A stretch of 48,622 bases of DNA, from assembly GCF_016786355.1 (NCBI RefSeq), contig NZ_JADWYX010000027.1:1-48622 (forward strand). Direction: 5' to 3'. Of this stretch, positions 1 to 8,282 are shown one piece after another. Numbering within the stretch: position 1 is the first letter of the stretch; every line of letters begins with the position of its first letter. The notes below the pieces were generated by a model, which saw nothing but the letters and a program-made list of their open reading frames with translations, made no database searches and had not been told where the DNA came from. The translations under genes were made by a program, and so were the position numbers. The DNA is from Frankia sp. AgB1.9. GTDB taxonomy: Bacteria > Actinomycetota > Actinomycetes > Frankiales > Frankiaceae.

Positions 1-75
1 CCCCCGCCACACCCCGGCCGGGGGGGCCCCTCCGCCGCCCCCCCCACAGCCCCGCCCCCCCCCCCGGCCCCGCCG
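1..75. other. Low-complexity C/G-rich window end
   Basis: Nearly pure C with G runs and no codon structure. It resembles the tract at the other end of the window and the one inside the thiolase gene. I read it as poor-quality sequence at a contig edge rather than a biological element. Confidence 0.75.
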
Positions 76-94
76 GCCGCCCGGGACCGAGCCA

Positions 95-110
95 CGGGAA
101 ACCTTTCCCG
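95..110. repeat. 16-bp inverted repeat with 7-bp arms
   Basis: The arms CGGGAAA and TTTCCCG flank a CC centre. The element lies 300 bp upstream of the XRE-type regulator. It could be an operator or the end of a terminator for a gene off the window. Function is inferred only from symmetry. Confidence 0.4.
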
Positions 111-161
111 GGTCCTGGAATCCTGGTGAATCCAACCCACGGCTCCAACACCGCGTGCGTG

Positions 162-186
162 ATTCACAGGTCCCGGACCTGTGAAT
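162..186. promoter_or_regulatory. 25-bp perfect palindrome, candidate operator
   Basis: Two 12-bp arms (ATTCACAGGTCC and its exact reverse complement) flank a single C. It sits 222 bp before the XRE regulator start. Perfect symmetry of this length in an AT-richer non-coding stretch suggests a dimeric-regulator site. A hairpin role is also possible, but there is no T tract. Confidence 0.5.
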
Positions 187-407
187 GCACGATGCCATAG
201 ACCTGCCGGACATCGCTCCAGGCCACGCGCAACTGTCGCTTCATTCCATCCGGTTCCATTCCCGCAGTCCGCCCGCCAATGACGACCGTTCCGCACTGGA
301 AAGCGCCGATTTGGCGCGCGCTCAGTGCACCCATCGCACTCCCAACTCGCTGGAATTAGCGAGCCCCATGAGGCACCCGTACCCCCAACCCGAGAGGATC
401 GTCAACG

Positions 408-1754
408 ATGTCGGGTAACGCCCAGGCCTGCGCACATCCACTGACGTTCGTCCGCGCCCAGCGGGGCTGGTCCTACCAGAAGCTCGCCCGGGTCGTCGCG
501 AAGAGAGCCCGCGACCTCGGCGAGGCGAACATGGCCGCCGAGAGACAGAAGGTCTGGCGATGGGAGCACCGTGGCGTCGTCCCTGACCGGGTGACCCAGC
601 TCGCGCTGGCGACCGAGCTCGGGGTGCCCACCGACCGGCTGGACTCCCATCCCTGGCCCACCTGGCTGCCCACCGGGGACAACGTCCGCACCAACTACCC
701 GTGGACCCAGGCCGGCAGCCTGGCCGCGCTGACCGACGTCGTCGAGGACGCCGTCGCCGACCGCCGCGGTTTCCTGACCATCAGCAGCTCCGGGATCGCC
801 GCGCTGGCCGAGCAGTGGCTCGGCCTGGAGCCGGCCCACCTCGCCGGCGCGCTGGACGGCGGGCTGGTCGACGAGCAGATCGTGGCGCGGATCGAGCACA
901 GCCTGCCCGGCCTGCGGGTGATGGACCACCGGCTCGGCGGGGCGAGCGTGCGCCGGCTCGTAGACGCCGAGCTCGGCGTGGTGGCGGAGCTGCTCTCGGT
1001 CGGCCGCTACACCGAGCAGATCAGCCGCGAGCTGCACCTGGTCGCCGCCGAGCTCGCCCGGTTCGCCGGCTGGGTCTCCTTCGACGCCGGGTACCAGACG
1101 GCGGCGCAACGGTACTGGCTGGCCGCGCTGCACGCCGCGCACGTCGCCGGCGACCGCCTGCTCGGCGCGAACGTGCTGAAGAACCTGTCCCTGCAGTGCC
1201 TCGACGTGTCGCGGCCGGTCGAGGCGATCGCGCTGGCCGAGGCGGCGGTACACACGGCGGACGGCGCCGGCGGGCGGGTCAGCGCCATGATGCACCTTCG
1301 CAAGGCCCGAGCCCACGCGGCGCTCGGCGACCAGGTCGCCTGCCTGCACGAGATCAGCGTCGCCGAGACGGCGTTCGACCAGACGAGCGAGCCCGAGCCG
1401 GACTGGGCCGGCTACTTCGACGACGCCGAGTTCCGGGCCCAGGTCGGCTGCTGTTACATCGACCTCGGGCACCTGTTGTCGGCCGACGGCTGGCTCAGCC
1501 AGGCGCAGGCGGCCCAGTCGACCGAGAAACCCCGCGACCGCACGACCTACCTGCTGCGCCGCGCGGGCGTGCAGATCGACCTGGGCGACGTCGACGCCGG
1601 CTGCGCGCTCGCCAGCCAGGCGGTGCCGCTGCTCGCGGCCACCCGGTCACGGCGCAACGCGCGCCGCGCCGAGGACGTCCGGGCCCGGCTGCGCCTGCAC
1701 CCGTCCGTCCCCGCCGCCCGCGACCTCGAGCAGCGGCTCGCCGAGATCAGCTAG
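408..1754 (+). CDS. XRE-like helix-turn-helix regulator with C-terminal TPR-like region
   Basis: A 448-residue cytoplasmic protein. Residues about 12-70 look like an XRE/Cro-type helix-turn-helix, with a WSYQKLA helix, KVWRWEHRG and then a TELGV helix. Residues about 190-440 are an Ala/Leu-rich helical array reminiscent of tetratricopeptide repeats. This architecture is common in actinomycete regulators whose ligands are mostly unknown. The ATG is preceded by GAGAGG about 10 bp upstream. It is monocistronic: a 75-bp palindromic element follows it and a membrane-protein gene starts 175 bp later. Target genes cannot be deduced; the palindrome at 162-186 may be autoregulatory. Confidence 0.8.
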   Translation: MSGNAQACAHPLTFVRAQRGWSYQKLARVVAKRARDLGEANMAAERQKVWRWEHRGVVPDRVTQLALATELGVPTDRLDSHPWPTWLPTGDNVRTNYPWTQAGSLAALTDVVEDAVADRRGFLTISSSGIAALAEQWLGLEPAHLAGALDGGLVDEQIVARIEHSLPGLRVMDHRLGGASVRRLVDAELGVVAELLSVGRYTEQISRELHLVAAELARFAGWVSFDAGYQTAAQRYWLAALHAAHVAGDRLLGANVLKNLSLQCLDVSRPVEAIALAEAAVHTADGAGGRVSAMMHLRKARAHAALGDQVACLHEISVAETAFDQTSEPEPDWAGYFDDAEFRAQVGCCYIDLGHLLSADGWLSQAQAAQSTEKPRDRTTYLLRRAGVQIDLGDVDAGCALASQAVPLLAATRSRRNARRAEDVRARLRLHPSVPAARDLEQRLAEIS

Positions 1755-1785
1755 CGCCGCGACCACCATCGTCCGCCCGTCGCCT

Positions 1786-1860
1786 TGATCGCCGTTTTCG
1801 CCTCCTGGTGGCTACGAAACAGGCCCGATCACAACCACCGGAGGGTCGAAACGGCGATCA
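1786..1860. repeat. 75-bp inverted-repeat element, copy 1
   Basis: It begins TGATCGC and ends GCGATCA. The arms remain complementary for about 30 bp with a few mismatches, including CGTTTTCG against CGAAACG and GGTGG against CCACC. A second element of exactly the same length and ends lies at 23231-23305. The core around GAAAC and TCAC-ACC is shared when copy 2 is reverse-complemented. It sits just downstream of a stop codon. It is probably a REP/MITE-like repeat of the genome; a bidirectional terminator role is possible. Confidence 0.7.
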
Positions 1861-1929
1861 TGGAGACGCCGGAACGGGCTACCCTTCCTGGCGTCGCGGG
1901 GCGGGGCGCGGTTCCGGGAGGATGACGGG

Positions 1930-2495
1930 ATGACACCGGACAACCTGCACGACTTCTTCGTGGCCAGCGCGGGCGTCGCGGGGCCCTGGTCGGTCTGCTG
2001 TTCGTGGCCATCTCGGTGTCCCAGGAGCGGCTGGCCGAACGGGACGACACGCAGGTTCACCGGGTCCGGGCCTCCGCCGCGCTGACGGCGTTCACCAACG
2101 CGCTCGCGGTGTCGCTGTTCGCCCTGATCCCGGGGCACAAGATCGGGCCGACGTCGCTCGCGGTGGGCTGCGTCGGCCTCACCTTCATCCTGGCGTCGCT
2201 GCTCACGCTGGTCCGGGGCCGCAGGCCGCGGTGGCGCGACGCCCGTGACGTCACGTTCCTGGTCGGGCTGGCGACCGTCTTCGTGGTCCAGCTGGTCACG
2301 GGAGCGCAGATCATCGCCCATCCGGATCAGCCAGGGAATGCCGGGACGATCGCAGTGCTGGTCGTCGTGTGCTTCCTCATCGGGGTGGCCCGGGCGTGGG
2401 AGCTGATCGGCGGCCCGGACATCGGGCTGGGACACGCGATCGGCACGTTCGCCCGGCGGTCCGATCAGCGAACCTCGGGGACCGACGGCACCTGA
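1930..2495 (+). pseudogene. Small multi-pass membrane protein, apparent single-base frameshift near 1981
   Basis: An ATG at 1930, preceded by GGGAGG, opens a frame whose first 17 codons read into an evident membrane helix. The frame then breaks at the run CGGGGCCC (about 1979-1986). One added G restores a continuous frame to the stop at 2493-2495, giving a protein of about 189 residues with roughly five hydrophobic segments (examples: LVGLLFVAISV, LAVGCVGLTFILASLL, VTFLVGLATVFVVQLV). The downstream codons keep normal third-position bias, so the lesion is recent or a homopolymer read error. No family recognised. The charged, Arg-rich C-terminus is probably cytoplasmic. Confidence 0.65.
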
Positions 2496-2584
2496 ACCGC
2501 CCGCCAGCCGCCCTCTCGGCGGTCGCCAGCTGCGGCGATGTCCGCTTGTGGCGTGCTATATGCCGCCGTGGCAGGGTGGCCCTC

Positions 2585-3052
2585 ATGACGGAAACAGAGC
2601 GGTTCGAGGTCTCCCGGCAGGTCGCGGCGTCGCCGTCGGCGGTGTTCGCGGTGGTAAGCGACCCCGCGGGGCACGTGAAGATCGACAGCTCCGGCATGCT
2701 GCAGTCGGCCGACGGGGAGCCGGTGAGCGCGGTCGGCGACGAGTTCGTCGTGCACATGGACCGCGAGGCGCTCAACGACTATCCGCTCGGCAAGTACGAC
2801 GTGACGGTGATCATCACGAAGTTCGAGCAGGACGCCCTCATCGAGTGGACGATCGGCGGCGCGCTGCTGGGCGAGCCGCTGCGGCACCTGTACGGCTACC
2901 GCCTGGAGCCCAGCGACGGCGGCACCCGGGTCGTCTCGTACTACGACTGGTCCGAGATCCCGGAGACCTACCGCGGCAAGGGGATCTTCCCGGTCATCCC
3001 CGAGGCGGCGCTGCGGGCCACCCTCGGCATTCTCGCCCGCACCGTCGAGTAG
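2585..3052 (+). CDS. SRPBCC-family (START-like) protein
   Basis: A 155-residue protein with the SRPBCC/polyketide-cyclase pattern. An N-terminal strand (FEVSRQVAASPSAVFAVVSD) leads into the helix-grip fold, and a terminal helix follows EIPETYRGKGIFP. The family binds small hydrophobic ligands in a deep cavity; catalysis is not guaranteed. I chose the ATG at 2585 because the domain begins immediately after it and the preceding codons lack coding bias. A strong GC hairpin follows the stop, so it is probably a single-gene unit. Its role in the neighbouring P450 pathway is only suggested by proximity. Confidence 0.75.
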   Translation: MTETERFEVSRQVAASPSAVFAVVSDPAGHVKIDSSGMLQSADGEPVSAVGDEFVVHMDREALNDYPLGKYDVTVIITKFEQDALIEWTIGGALLGEPLRHLYGYRLEPSDGGTRVVSYYDWSEIPETYRGKGIFPVIPEAALRATLGILARTVE

Positions 3053-3059
3053 GCGCCGG

Positions 3060-3089
3060 GCGCGCCCCCGCCCGTCCCGGCGGGCGCGC
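3060..3089 (+). terminator. GC-rich hairpin terminator after the SRPBCC gene
   Basis: The left arm GCGCGCCCCCGCC pairs with GGCGGGCGCGC across a 6-nt loop, starting 8 bp after the stop codon. No U tract follows, as is usual in high-GC actinomycetes. Confidence 0.6.
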
Positions 3090-3090
3090 T

Positions 3091-3102
3091 CAGGCATGCC
3101 TG
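3091..3102. promoter_or_regulatory. 12-bp perfect palindrome before the P450 operon
   Basis: CAGGCATGCCTG lies 80 bp upstream of the first gene of the 3183-6657 operon, between the preceding hairpin and the ribosome-binding site GAGGGG. It could be an operator of that operon; the evidence is symmetry and position only. Confidence 0.35.
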
Positions 3103-3182
3103 GGAGATGAGACAAACATGAAGTAGTGTTCCGCCGTACGACAGGATCGTCGCCCTGCATCGGTGCGTGAGGGGTAGGACAG

Positions 3183-4343
3183 ATGGCACCCAAGGACATC
3201 GGCGCACTGCGCGGCGCGGACGAGACCATGACCCACCAGATCGTGGACACGTTCGCCACCGTCGCCGAATCCGATCTGGCCTGGACCGAGAAGGTCTGGG
3301 GCTCGCTCGCGAGCACCGACGGCTCCCTGCAGGTCGACTTCGGCCTCGGGAAATACCACAACCGCGGCGTCATCGACGGCTTCGCCGGCGTCTCCCGAGG
3401 CCGCGAGCAGTGGACGGTGCGGGGAAGCCGCGAGCTGCGCGGCGCCCCGGAGCTGATGGGCGTCGGCCCGATCCACTACGAGATCGTCGAGCCGCTGAAC
3501 CAGGTGCGGTTCCGGCTGGAGGAGAACGACGTCCAGCCCATCTCGTTCGACCTCGTGCTGTCCGGGGTGACGAGGCCGTTCTTCGAGGACCGCAACCTCG
3601 TGCGCAACCGGCACACCGGCCGCGTCGACGTCAACGTCGTGCGCTACCACCAGGGCGGCTGGGTGTCCGGCACCGTCACCGTCGCGGGTGAGAAGCACGA
3701 GGTCAGCCCGCGGGAGTGGTTCGGCTACCGGGACCATTCCTGGGGTGTCCGGCAGAGCGTCGGGGCGCCGCCTCCCGATCTCGCGAAGGGCCGCGCCCGG
3801 CCCAAGGGCGCGATCAAGGGCCACATGAAGTGGTCGCCCATGTTCCTGGGCCGGCCGGACGGTTCCTTCTACGAGTCGGCCGTCTTCGTCACCGGCGCGA
3901 ACTGGGGCTACGCCTCGACCTACCTGAACGAGGGGGACGGCCGGCAGCTACCGGTCCGGACGACGGACGCGCGGGTCGAGTACGACGCGCGGACCCGGTT
4001 CGTGAAGGGTGGCGAGCTGCAGCTCGTCATGGAGTCGGGCGAGAAGCGGGTCATCGAGTTCGAGGCGCTGGGCGAGTCCGGCTTCTTCCTCAAGACCGGC
4101 CTGTACGGGCCCTGGAAGGGCCAGATCCACGGGACCTGGAAGGGCGCGCTGTACGTGGACGGCGAGTACATCGCGGACTGCTGGTCGGACGAGTACCTGC
4201 CGCAGCTCGGGCAGCTGCGCGATACCCCCGTACGAGTCAGGGAGGGCGACGCCGTGGGCTACGGAATCATGGAGAGCATCATCAGCGGGGAGTGGCCCGA
4301 ACTCGGCCTCACCGCCGACTCCGACCACCAGGTGGCCTTCTGA
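3183..4343 (+). CDS. DUF7064/DUF7065-like protein (AttH/CrtC lipocalin-type fold)
   Basis: A 386-residue protein without a signal peptide. The landmark is YRDHSWGVRQ at about 182-191, together with KYHNRGVIDGFAG near 57. I associate these with the two-domain DUF7065/DUF7064 family, which is distantly related to hydroxyneurosporene-synthase/AttH lipocalin-like proteins. That family often sits next to P450, acyl-CoA and phosphotransferase genes in actinobacteria, and its function is not established. Its stop TGA overlaps the ATG of the following P450 by one base. GAGGGG lies at a normal distance before the ATG. A later ATG at 3228 is a possible alternative start. Confidence 0.7.
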   Translation: MAPKDIGALRGADETMTHQIVDTFATVAESDLAWTEKVWGSLASTDGSLQVDFGLGKYHNRGVIDGFAGVSRGREQWTVRGSRELRGAPELMGVGPIHYEIVEPLNQVRFRLEENDVQPISFDLVLSGVTRPFFEDRNLVRNRHTGRVDVNVVRYHQGGWVSGTVTVAGEKHEVSPREWFGYRDHSWGVRQSVGAPPPDLAKGRARPKGAIKGHMKWSPMFLGRPDGSFYESAVFVTGANWGYASTYLNEGDGRQLPVRTTDARVEYDARTRFVKGGELQLVMESGEKRVIEFEALGESGFFLKTGLYGPWKGQIHGTWKGALYVDGEYIADCWSDEYLPQLGQLRDTPVRVREGDAVGYGIMESIISGEWPELGLTADSDHQVAF

Positions 4344-5554
4344 TGAGCACCACGACGGCGGCGCAGGTCAACGTCCTCGACCCGGAGTTCTACGTCGACC
4401 CGTGGGAGGCGTACCGCTGGCTGCGTGACGAGGCTCCGGTCTTCTGGGACGCCCGGCAGAAGCTCTGGGTGATCTCGCGTTTTCACGACGTCGTCGCCGT
4501 GGAGAAGAACGGGGCGCTCTACTCGTCGTTCTACGGGTCACGGCCGCACATCGACCAGACCCATGACGAGTCCATGATCAACATGGACGACCCGGACCAC
4601 CAGGCCCAGCGGAACCTCGTCGTGCCCCAGTTCACGCCACGAGCGGTGCGCCGGCACGAGGAGCACGTGCGCGCGGTGGTCACCGAGGTCCTGGATGACG
4701 TCGTCGCCCTCGGCGAGTGCGAGGCGATCGAGGCGATCGCCTCGCGGGTGCCAGCGATCATGATCGGCGACCTGCTGGGCTATCCGCGCGAGATCTGGCA
4801 GCGCGTCCGGCACTGGTCCGAGCAGATCATGCTCCTGTCCGGCCTGACCTCGCCGGACGGGCCGCCGCACGTCACCCACCCGGGGATCGGGCCGGTCATC
4901 ACCGACTTCATGGAGACGACCGTCGCGCTGATCAAGGCCCGGCGGGCGGAGCCGCGCGACGACCTCATCTCGCTGTGGGCCACCAGGCCCGGATGGAGCA
5001 CCAAGCGCGTCCTCGACGAGACCCTGCTCGTCCTCGACGGCGGCGCGGAGACGACCCGCACGGTCATCGGGACGATGATTCGCGATCTCGCGCTGTATCC
5101 CGAGCAGCGGCGGGTGCTCCAGGAACAGCCCGAGCTCCTCACCTCCAAGGCGGTCGAGGAGTTCATCCGCTGGGTCTCGCCGGTCCTCAACATGCGCCGC
5201 ACGGCCACCGAGGATCACGAGCTGCAGGGCCAGCAGATCAAGAAGGGCGACCAGCTCCTGCTGCTCTATCCGGCGGCGAACCGCGACCCGCGGGTGTTCA
5301 CCGACCCGGAGACGCTGGACGTGGCCAGGACGGCGCCCCGGCATGTCGCCTTCGGCTTCGGCACGCACGTCTGCCTCGGCGCCCATCTGGCCCGGCTCGA
5401 GCTTCGGGTCATGTTCGAGGAGCTGCTGCGCCGCATCCCCGACTGGGATCTGGTCGACCCGGACGAGCCCAAAATCCTGCCCGCGACGTTCACCCGGGCC
5501 TACGACACCATCCGGATCCGGTTCGCGCCGGCCGCTGCGGGGCCCGGCCAGTGA
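4343..5554 (+). CDS. Cytochrome P450
   Basis: A 403-residue soluble bacterial class I P450. The I-helix oxygen-binding stretch is LDGGAETTRT. Next come the meander (FIRWVSPVLNMRRTA) and the haem loop FGFGTHVCLGAHLARLE, whose Cys (about residue 344) is the axial ligand. It should hydroxylate a hydrophobic substrate using a separate ferredoxin and reductase, neither of which is encoded in this window. The start is fixed by the ATG that overlaps the upstream stop (TGATG). The downstream phosphotransferase begins at GTG inside its stop codon (GTGA), so the three genes are translationally coupled. The P450 subfamily cannot be assigned without alignment. Confidence 0.95.
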   Translation: MSTTTAAQVNVLDPEFYVDPWEAYRWLRDEAPVFWDARQKLWVISRFHDVVAVEKNGALYSSFYGSRPHIDQTHDESMINMDDPDHQAQRNLVVPQFTPRAVRRHEEHVRAVVTEVLDDVVALGECEAIEAIASRVPAIMIGDLLGYPREIWQRVRHWSEQIMLLSGLTSPDGPPHVTHPGIGPVITDFMETTVALIKARRAEPRDDLISLWATRPGWSTKRVLDETLLVLDGGAETTRTVIGTMIRDLALYPEQRRVLQEQPELLTSKAVEEFIRWVSPVLNMRRTATEDHELQGQQIKKGDQLLLLYPAANRDPRVFTDPETLDVARTAPRHVAFGFGTHVCLGAHLARLELRVMFEELLRRIPDWDLVDPDEPKILPATFTRAYDTIRIRFAPAAAGPGQ

Positions 5555-6657
5555 GAGGTACCGACGACCTGAACCGGCTGACCGGCTGGTTGGCGGAACG
5601 GATGCCGGCCGCGTCGGACCTGCGCATCGAGAACGCGGACCGCATCACGTTCGGGCATTCGGCCGAGATCACCGCGCTGGCCCTGGCCTGGACCGAGGAC
5701 GGCACGGCGCGGCGCAGGGACGTCGTGCTCCGGCTGTGCCCGCCCTCCCCCGGGCTGCTGGAGCCGTACGACATGGCCAGGCAGTTCACGATCCTGCGCG
5801 CGCTGGAACCGACCGCCGTGCGCGGTCCGGCGGTGCTGTGGCTCGACGAGTCCGGTGACGTGCTCGGCCGGCCGTTCTACGTGATGGCCAAGGTGCCCGG
5901 CCAGGTCTACGAGCAGCACATCCCCGCCGAGCTGGAGGCGAGCCCGGCGACCATCCACCGGATGACGCAGGGAATCATCGAGCAGCTCGCCGCCATCCAT
6001 TCCGTGGACCCGCGAGAGCGCGGCCTGGCCGGCGCGGGCGAGGGACGAACCTATCTGGACGACCAGCTGGCGCACTGGTCGTCCGAGCTGTGCCGCGTCC
6101 AGAAGGACCGGCTGCCGGCGCTGGAGCGGCTACACGAGGCGCTGGTCGAACGCCGGCCGGTGCCGTCCGAGCGGATCACCCTCGTCCACGGCGACGTGAA
6201 ACCCGGGAACTTCGCCTTCGAGGACGGCGAGGTCACGGGCGTCTTCGACTGGGAGCTGGCCGGGATCGGCGATCCCCTCGCCGACATCGGCTACCTGGAG
6301 CTGTTCTGGAACGTCCCGGTCCACTTCACCAGCCGTCCCGCCGCCCTGGCGTTCGAGGACGCCATTTCGTACTACGAGCGGCTGACGGGAATCCCGGTGC
6401 GGCACCGGGACTGGTACCGGTCGTTCCAGACCTTCAAGACCTGCGTGATCCTGCTGGTCGGGACGATGATGTTCGACTCCGGCGCCAGTGACGACCTGCG
6501 GTTCGCCGAGATGGGTCTCGCCATCCCGCACTACACGCGGGCGGCGCTGCAGGACCTGGGCGTCGCGTCCGACCTCGATCCGGGGCCTGTCCGCGCCAGC
6601 CGTGAGCGCTACCGTGAGGTGCGCGACCGGCTCGCGGCGGCGTCCTCCGCCAGCTGA
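5551..6657 (+). CDS. APH-type phosphotransferase
   Basis: A 368-residue protein-kinase-like fold of the aminoglycoside phosphotransferase (APH) superfamily. The Brenner motif is LVHGDVKPGN (catalytic Asp about 215, Asn 220) and the metal-binding motif is VFDWELAGIGDPLAD (Asp about 233). Members next to acyl-CoA metabolism genes, such as LvaA of levulinate catabolism and the kinase domain of ACAD10/11, phosphorylate hydroxyacyl-CoA. I infer a similar hydroxyl-phosphorylating role rather than antibiotic resistance. GTG overlaps the P450 stop. The gene converges on the CoA ligase, with 18 bp between the stops. Confidence 0.85.
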   Translation: MRGTDDLNRLTGWLAERMPAASDLRIENADRITFGHSAEITALALAWTEDGTARRRDVVLRLCPPSPGLLEPYDMARQFTILRALEPTAVRGPAVLWLDESGDVLGRPFYVMAKVPGQVYEQHIPAELEASPATIHRMTQGIIEQLAAIHSVDPRERGLAGAGEGRTYLDDQLAHWSSELCRVQKDRLPALERLHEALVERRPVPSERITLVHGDVKPGNFAFEDGEVTGVFDWELAGIGDPLADIGYLELFWNVPVHFTSRPAALAFEDAISYYERLTGIPVRHRDWYRSFQTFKTCVILLVGTMMFDSGASDDLRFAEMGLAIPHYTRAALQDLGVASDLDPGPVRASRERYREVRDRLAAASSAS

Positions 6658-6675
6658 CCGGAGCCGGCCGCCGGG

Positions 6676-8259
6676 TCAGCCGACCTGGCGGTCCGCGCTG
6701 GCCCAGTGCAGCGCCCGCAGGGCCTTCTTGTCGGGCTTGCCGACCGCGGTGAGCGGCAGCGAGTCCACCACGTCGACGGTCTTCGGCGCGTGGTGGGCGC
6801 CCTTGCGGTCCTTGACCAGCGCCATCAGCTCCGCTGCTTCGACCGTCGTGCCCGGCCGCAGGACCACGACCGCCTTGACCGCCTCGCCCCATTTCTCGTC
6901 CGGCACCCCGATGACGGCCGCGGCGGCGATGGCCGGATGGGTCGAGAGCACGTCCTCGATCTCGCGGGGGAAGACGTTGAAGCCGCCGCTGACGATCATG
7001 TCCTTCTTGCGGTCGACGATCGTGTAGAAGCCGCTCGCGTCCTCGCGCGCGATGTCGCCGGTGTGCAGCCACCCGCCCCTGAAGGCCTCGGCGGTCTCTT
7101 GCCGCTTGTTCCAGTAGCCCTTCATCACCAGCGGGCCGCGCACGCAGATCTCGCCCGGCTCGCCGCGCGGGACCCGCTGGCCCTCGTCGTCCAGCAACGC
7201 GACCTTGACCCACGGCACCGGCCGCCCGCACGAGGCCAGCCTGGCCAGGTCGTCCGGGTCGTGCTCCTCCTTGCGCAGCACGAAGACGGACTGCGGCGCC
7301 TCGGTCTGGCCGTAGAACTGGAAGAAGACCGGGCCGATCCGCGTGATCGCCTCGCGCAGCCGGCTCGGCGACATGGCCGAGGCGCCGTAGAAGACGGTCT
7401 CCAGGCTCGACAGGTCGGTCTCGGCGAACCTGGGGTGGTCGAGAATCGCGTAGATCATCGACGGCACCAGGAAGACCGAGGTGACGCGGTGTTTCTCGAT
7501 GGCCTCCAGCACCGCGCCGGCCTCGAAACGGGGCAGGACCACGACGGAGCCGCCCTGGTGCAGGACGGGAACGATGAACGACGCGCCGGCATGGCTCAGC
7601 GGCGTACAGACGAGATGCCGCAGATCGGTGGGCCACTGCCATTCCGTCAGCAGGATCTGCGTCATCGCGGCGCTGCCGCGGTACGCGGTCATGACGCCCT
7701 TCGGCTCCCCGGTGGTGCCACCGGTATACGCGACCGCCGCGACGTCCTCGGCCTGGACGTCGGGGCCGACCAGCGGTTTCGGCTCGAAACCCGCCGCCAA
7801 CGCGACGAGGTCCTCACCCACGTCGCAGGGGCCGAACGACAGCAGCCGTTTCAACGTCGGTACCCGCTCCTGGAGGCGGGCGGCGCGCTCCGCGAACGAC
7901 TCGTCGAAAACGAGCGTCTCGATCTGGGCGTCCGCGAGAACGTAGGCGTGGTCGTCGAGTGACCCGAGCGGGTGCAGCGCGGTGTTGCGGCTGCCCGTCA
8001 CCATGTAGGCACCCATCGAGTACAGGACCTCGGGCCGGTTCTTGGACAGCGTCGCGACGCCACTGCCCGGCGAGACACCCTTCGCCGCGTATACCTGGGC
8101 ATAGCGACTGATCTGCGCGCTGAGGTCCGCGGCCGTCAGGACTCCGTCACCGAGGTAGATGGCGGGCTTCGCGGGGTCGCGCCGCAGCGCCGCGATCAGA
8201 AGGTCGGGGAGAAATGCCCCGCGGTACAGCTCATCCGGCTGGGCAGAGATTCCACTCAC
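6676..8259 (-). CDS. Acyl-CoA synthetase (AMP-forming)
   Basis: A 527-residue adenylate-forming enzyme. Visible motifs are the P-loop YTGGTTGEPKG (about 178-188), FYGQTEAP, the WLHTGDIAR motif, the hinge DRKKDMI and the C-terminal GKPDKKALR with the catalytic Lys. It should activate a carboxylic acid with ATP and CoA. I chose the GTG at 8259 because GGAGG sits 7-8 bases upstream and the conserved N-terminus begins just after it; the frame continues upstream without coding bias. An SDR gene lies 24 bp upstream on the same strand, so they are probably co-transcribed. The substrate is unknown. Confidence 0.92.
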   Translation of the reverse strand: MSGISAQPDELYRGAFLPDLLIAALRRDPAKPAIYLGDGVLTAADLSAQISRYAQVYAAKGVSPGSGVATLSKNRPEVLYSMGAYMVTGSRNTALHPLGSLDDHAYVLADAQIETLVFDESFAERAARLQERVPTLKRLLSFGPCDVGEDLVALAAGFEPKPLVGPDVQAEDVAAVAYTGGTTGEPKGVMTAYRGSAAMTQILLTEWQWPTDLRHLVCTPLSHAGASFIVPVLHQGGSVVVLPRFEAGAVLEAIEKHRVTSVFLVPSMIYAILDHPRFAETDLSSLETVFYGASAMSPSRLREAITRIGPVFFQFYGQTEAPQSVFVLRKEEHDPDDLARLASCGRPVPWVKVALLDDEGQRVPRGEPGEICVRGPLVMKGYWNKRQETAEAFRGGWLHTGDIAREDASGFYTIVDRKKDMIVSGGFNVFPREIEDVLSTHPAIAAAAVIGVPDEKWGEAVKAVVVLRPGTTVEAAELMALVKDRKGAHHAPKTVDVVDSLPLTAVGKPDKKALRALHWASADRQVG

Positions 8260-8282
8260 GGTGTGTCGCCTCCAGTTGTGCG

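Larger units (their letters stand above)
76..407. other. Leader region of the XRE regulator, no convincing gene
   Basis: This 330-bp stretch has lower GC than its surroundings and carries two palindromes (95-110 and 162-186, listed separately). A 77-codon open frame starting at 185 lacks the third-position G/C bias of real genes here and overlaps the start of the regulator, so I do not call it. The stretch probably holds the promoter and control sites of the downstream regulator. Confidence 0.5.

Noticed and set aside
185..418. A 77-codon open frame before the XRE gene
   Set aside because: It overlaps the regulator start, lacks third-position G/C bias and has no ribosome-binding site; it also begins inside the 25-bp palindrome.
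402..1472. A 356-codon minus-strand frame opposite the XRE regulator
   Set aside because: No recognisable domain and reversed codon bias; the plus-strand HTH protein explains the region.
5551..6657. Aminoglycoside resistance gene
   Set aside because: The fold is of the APH type, but the context is lipid or acyl catabolism with a coupled P450, so resistance is unlikely.
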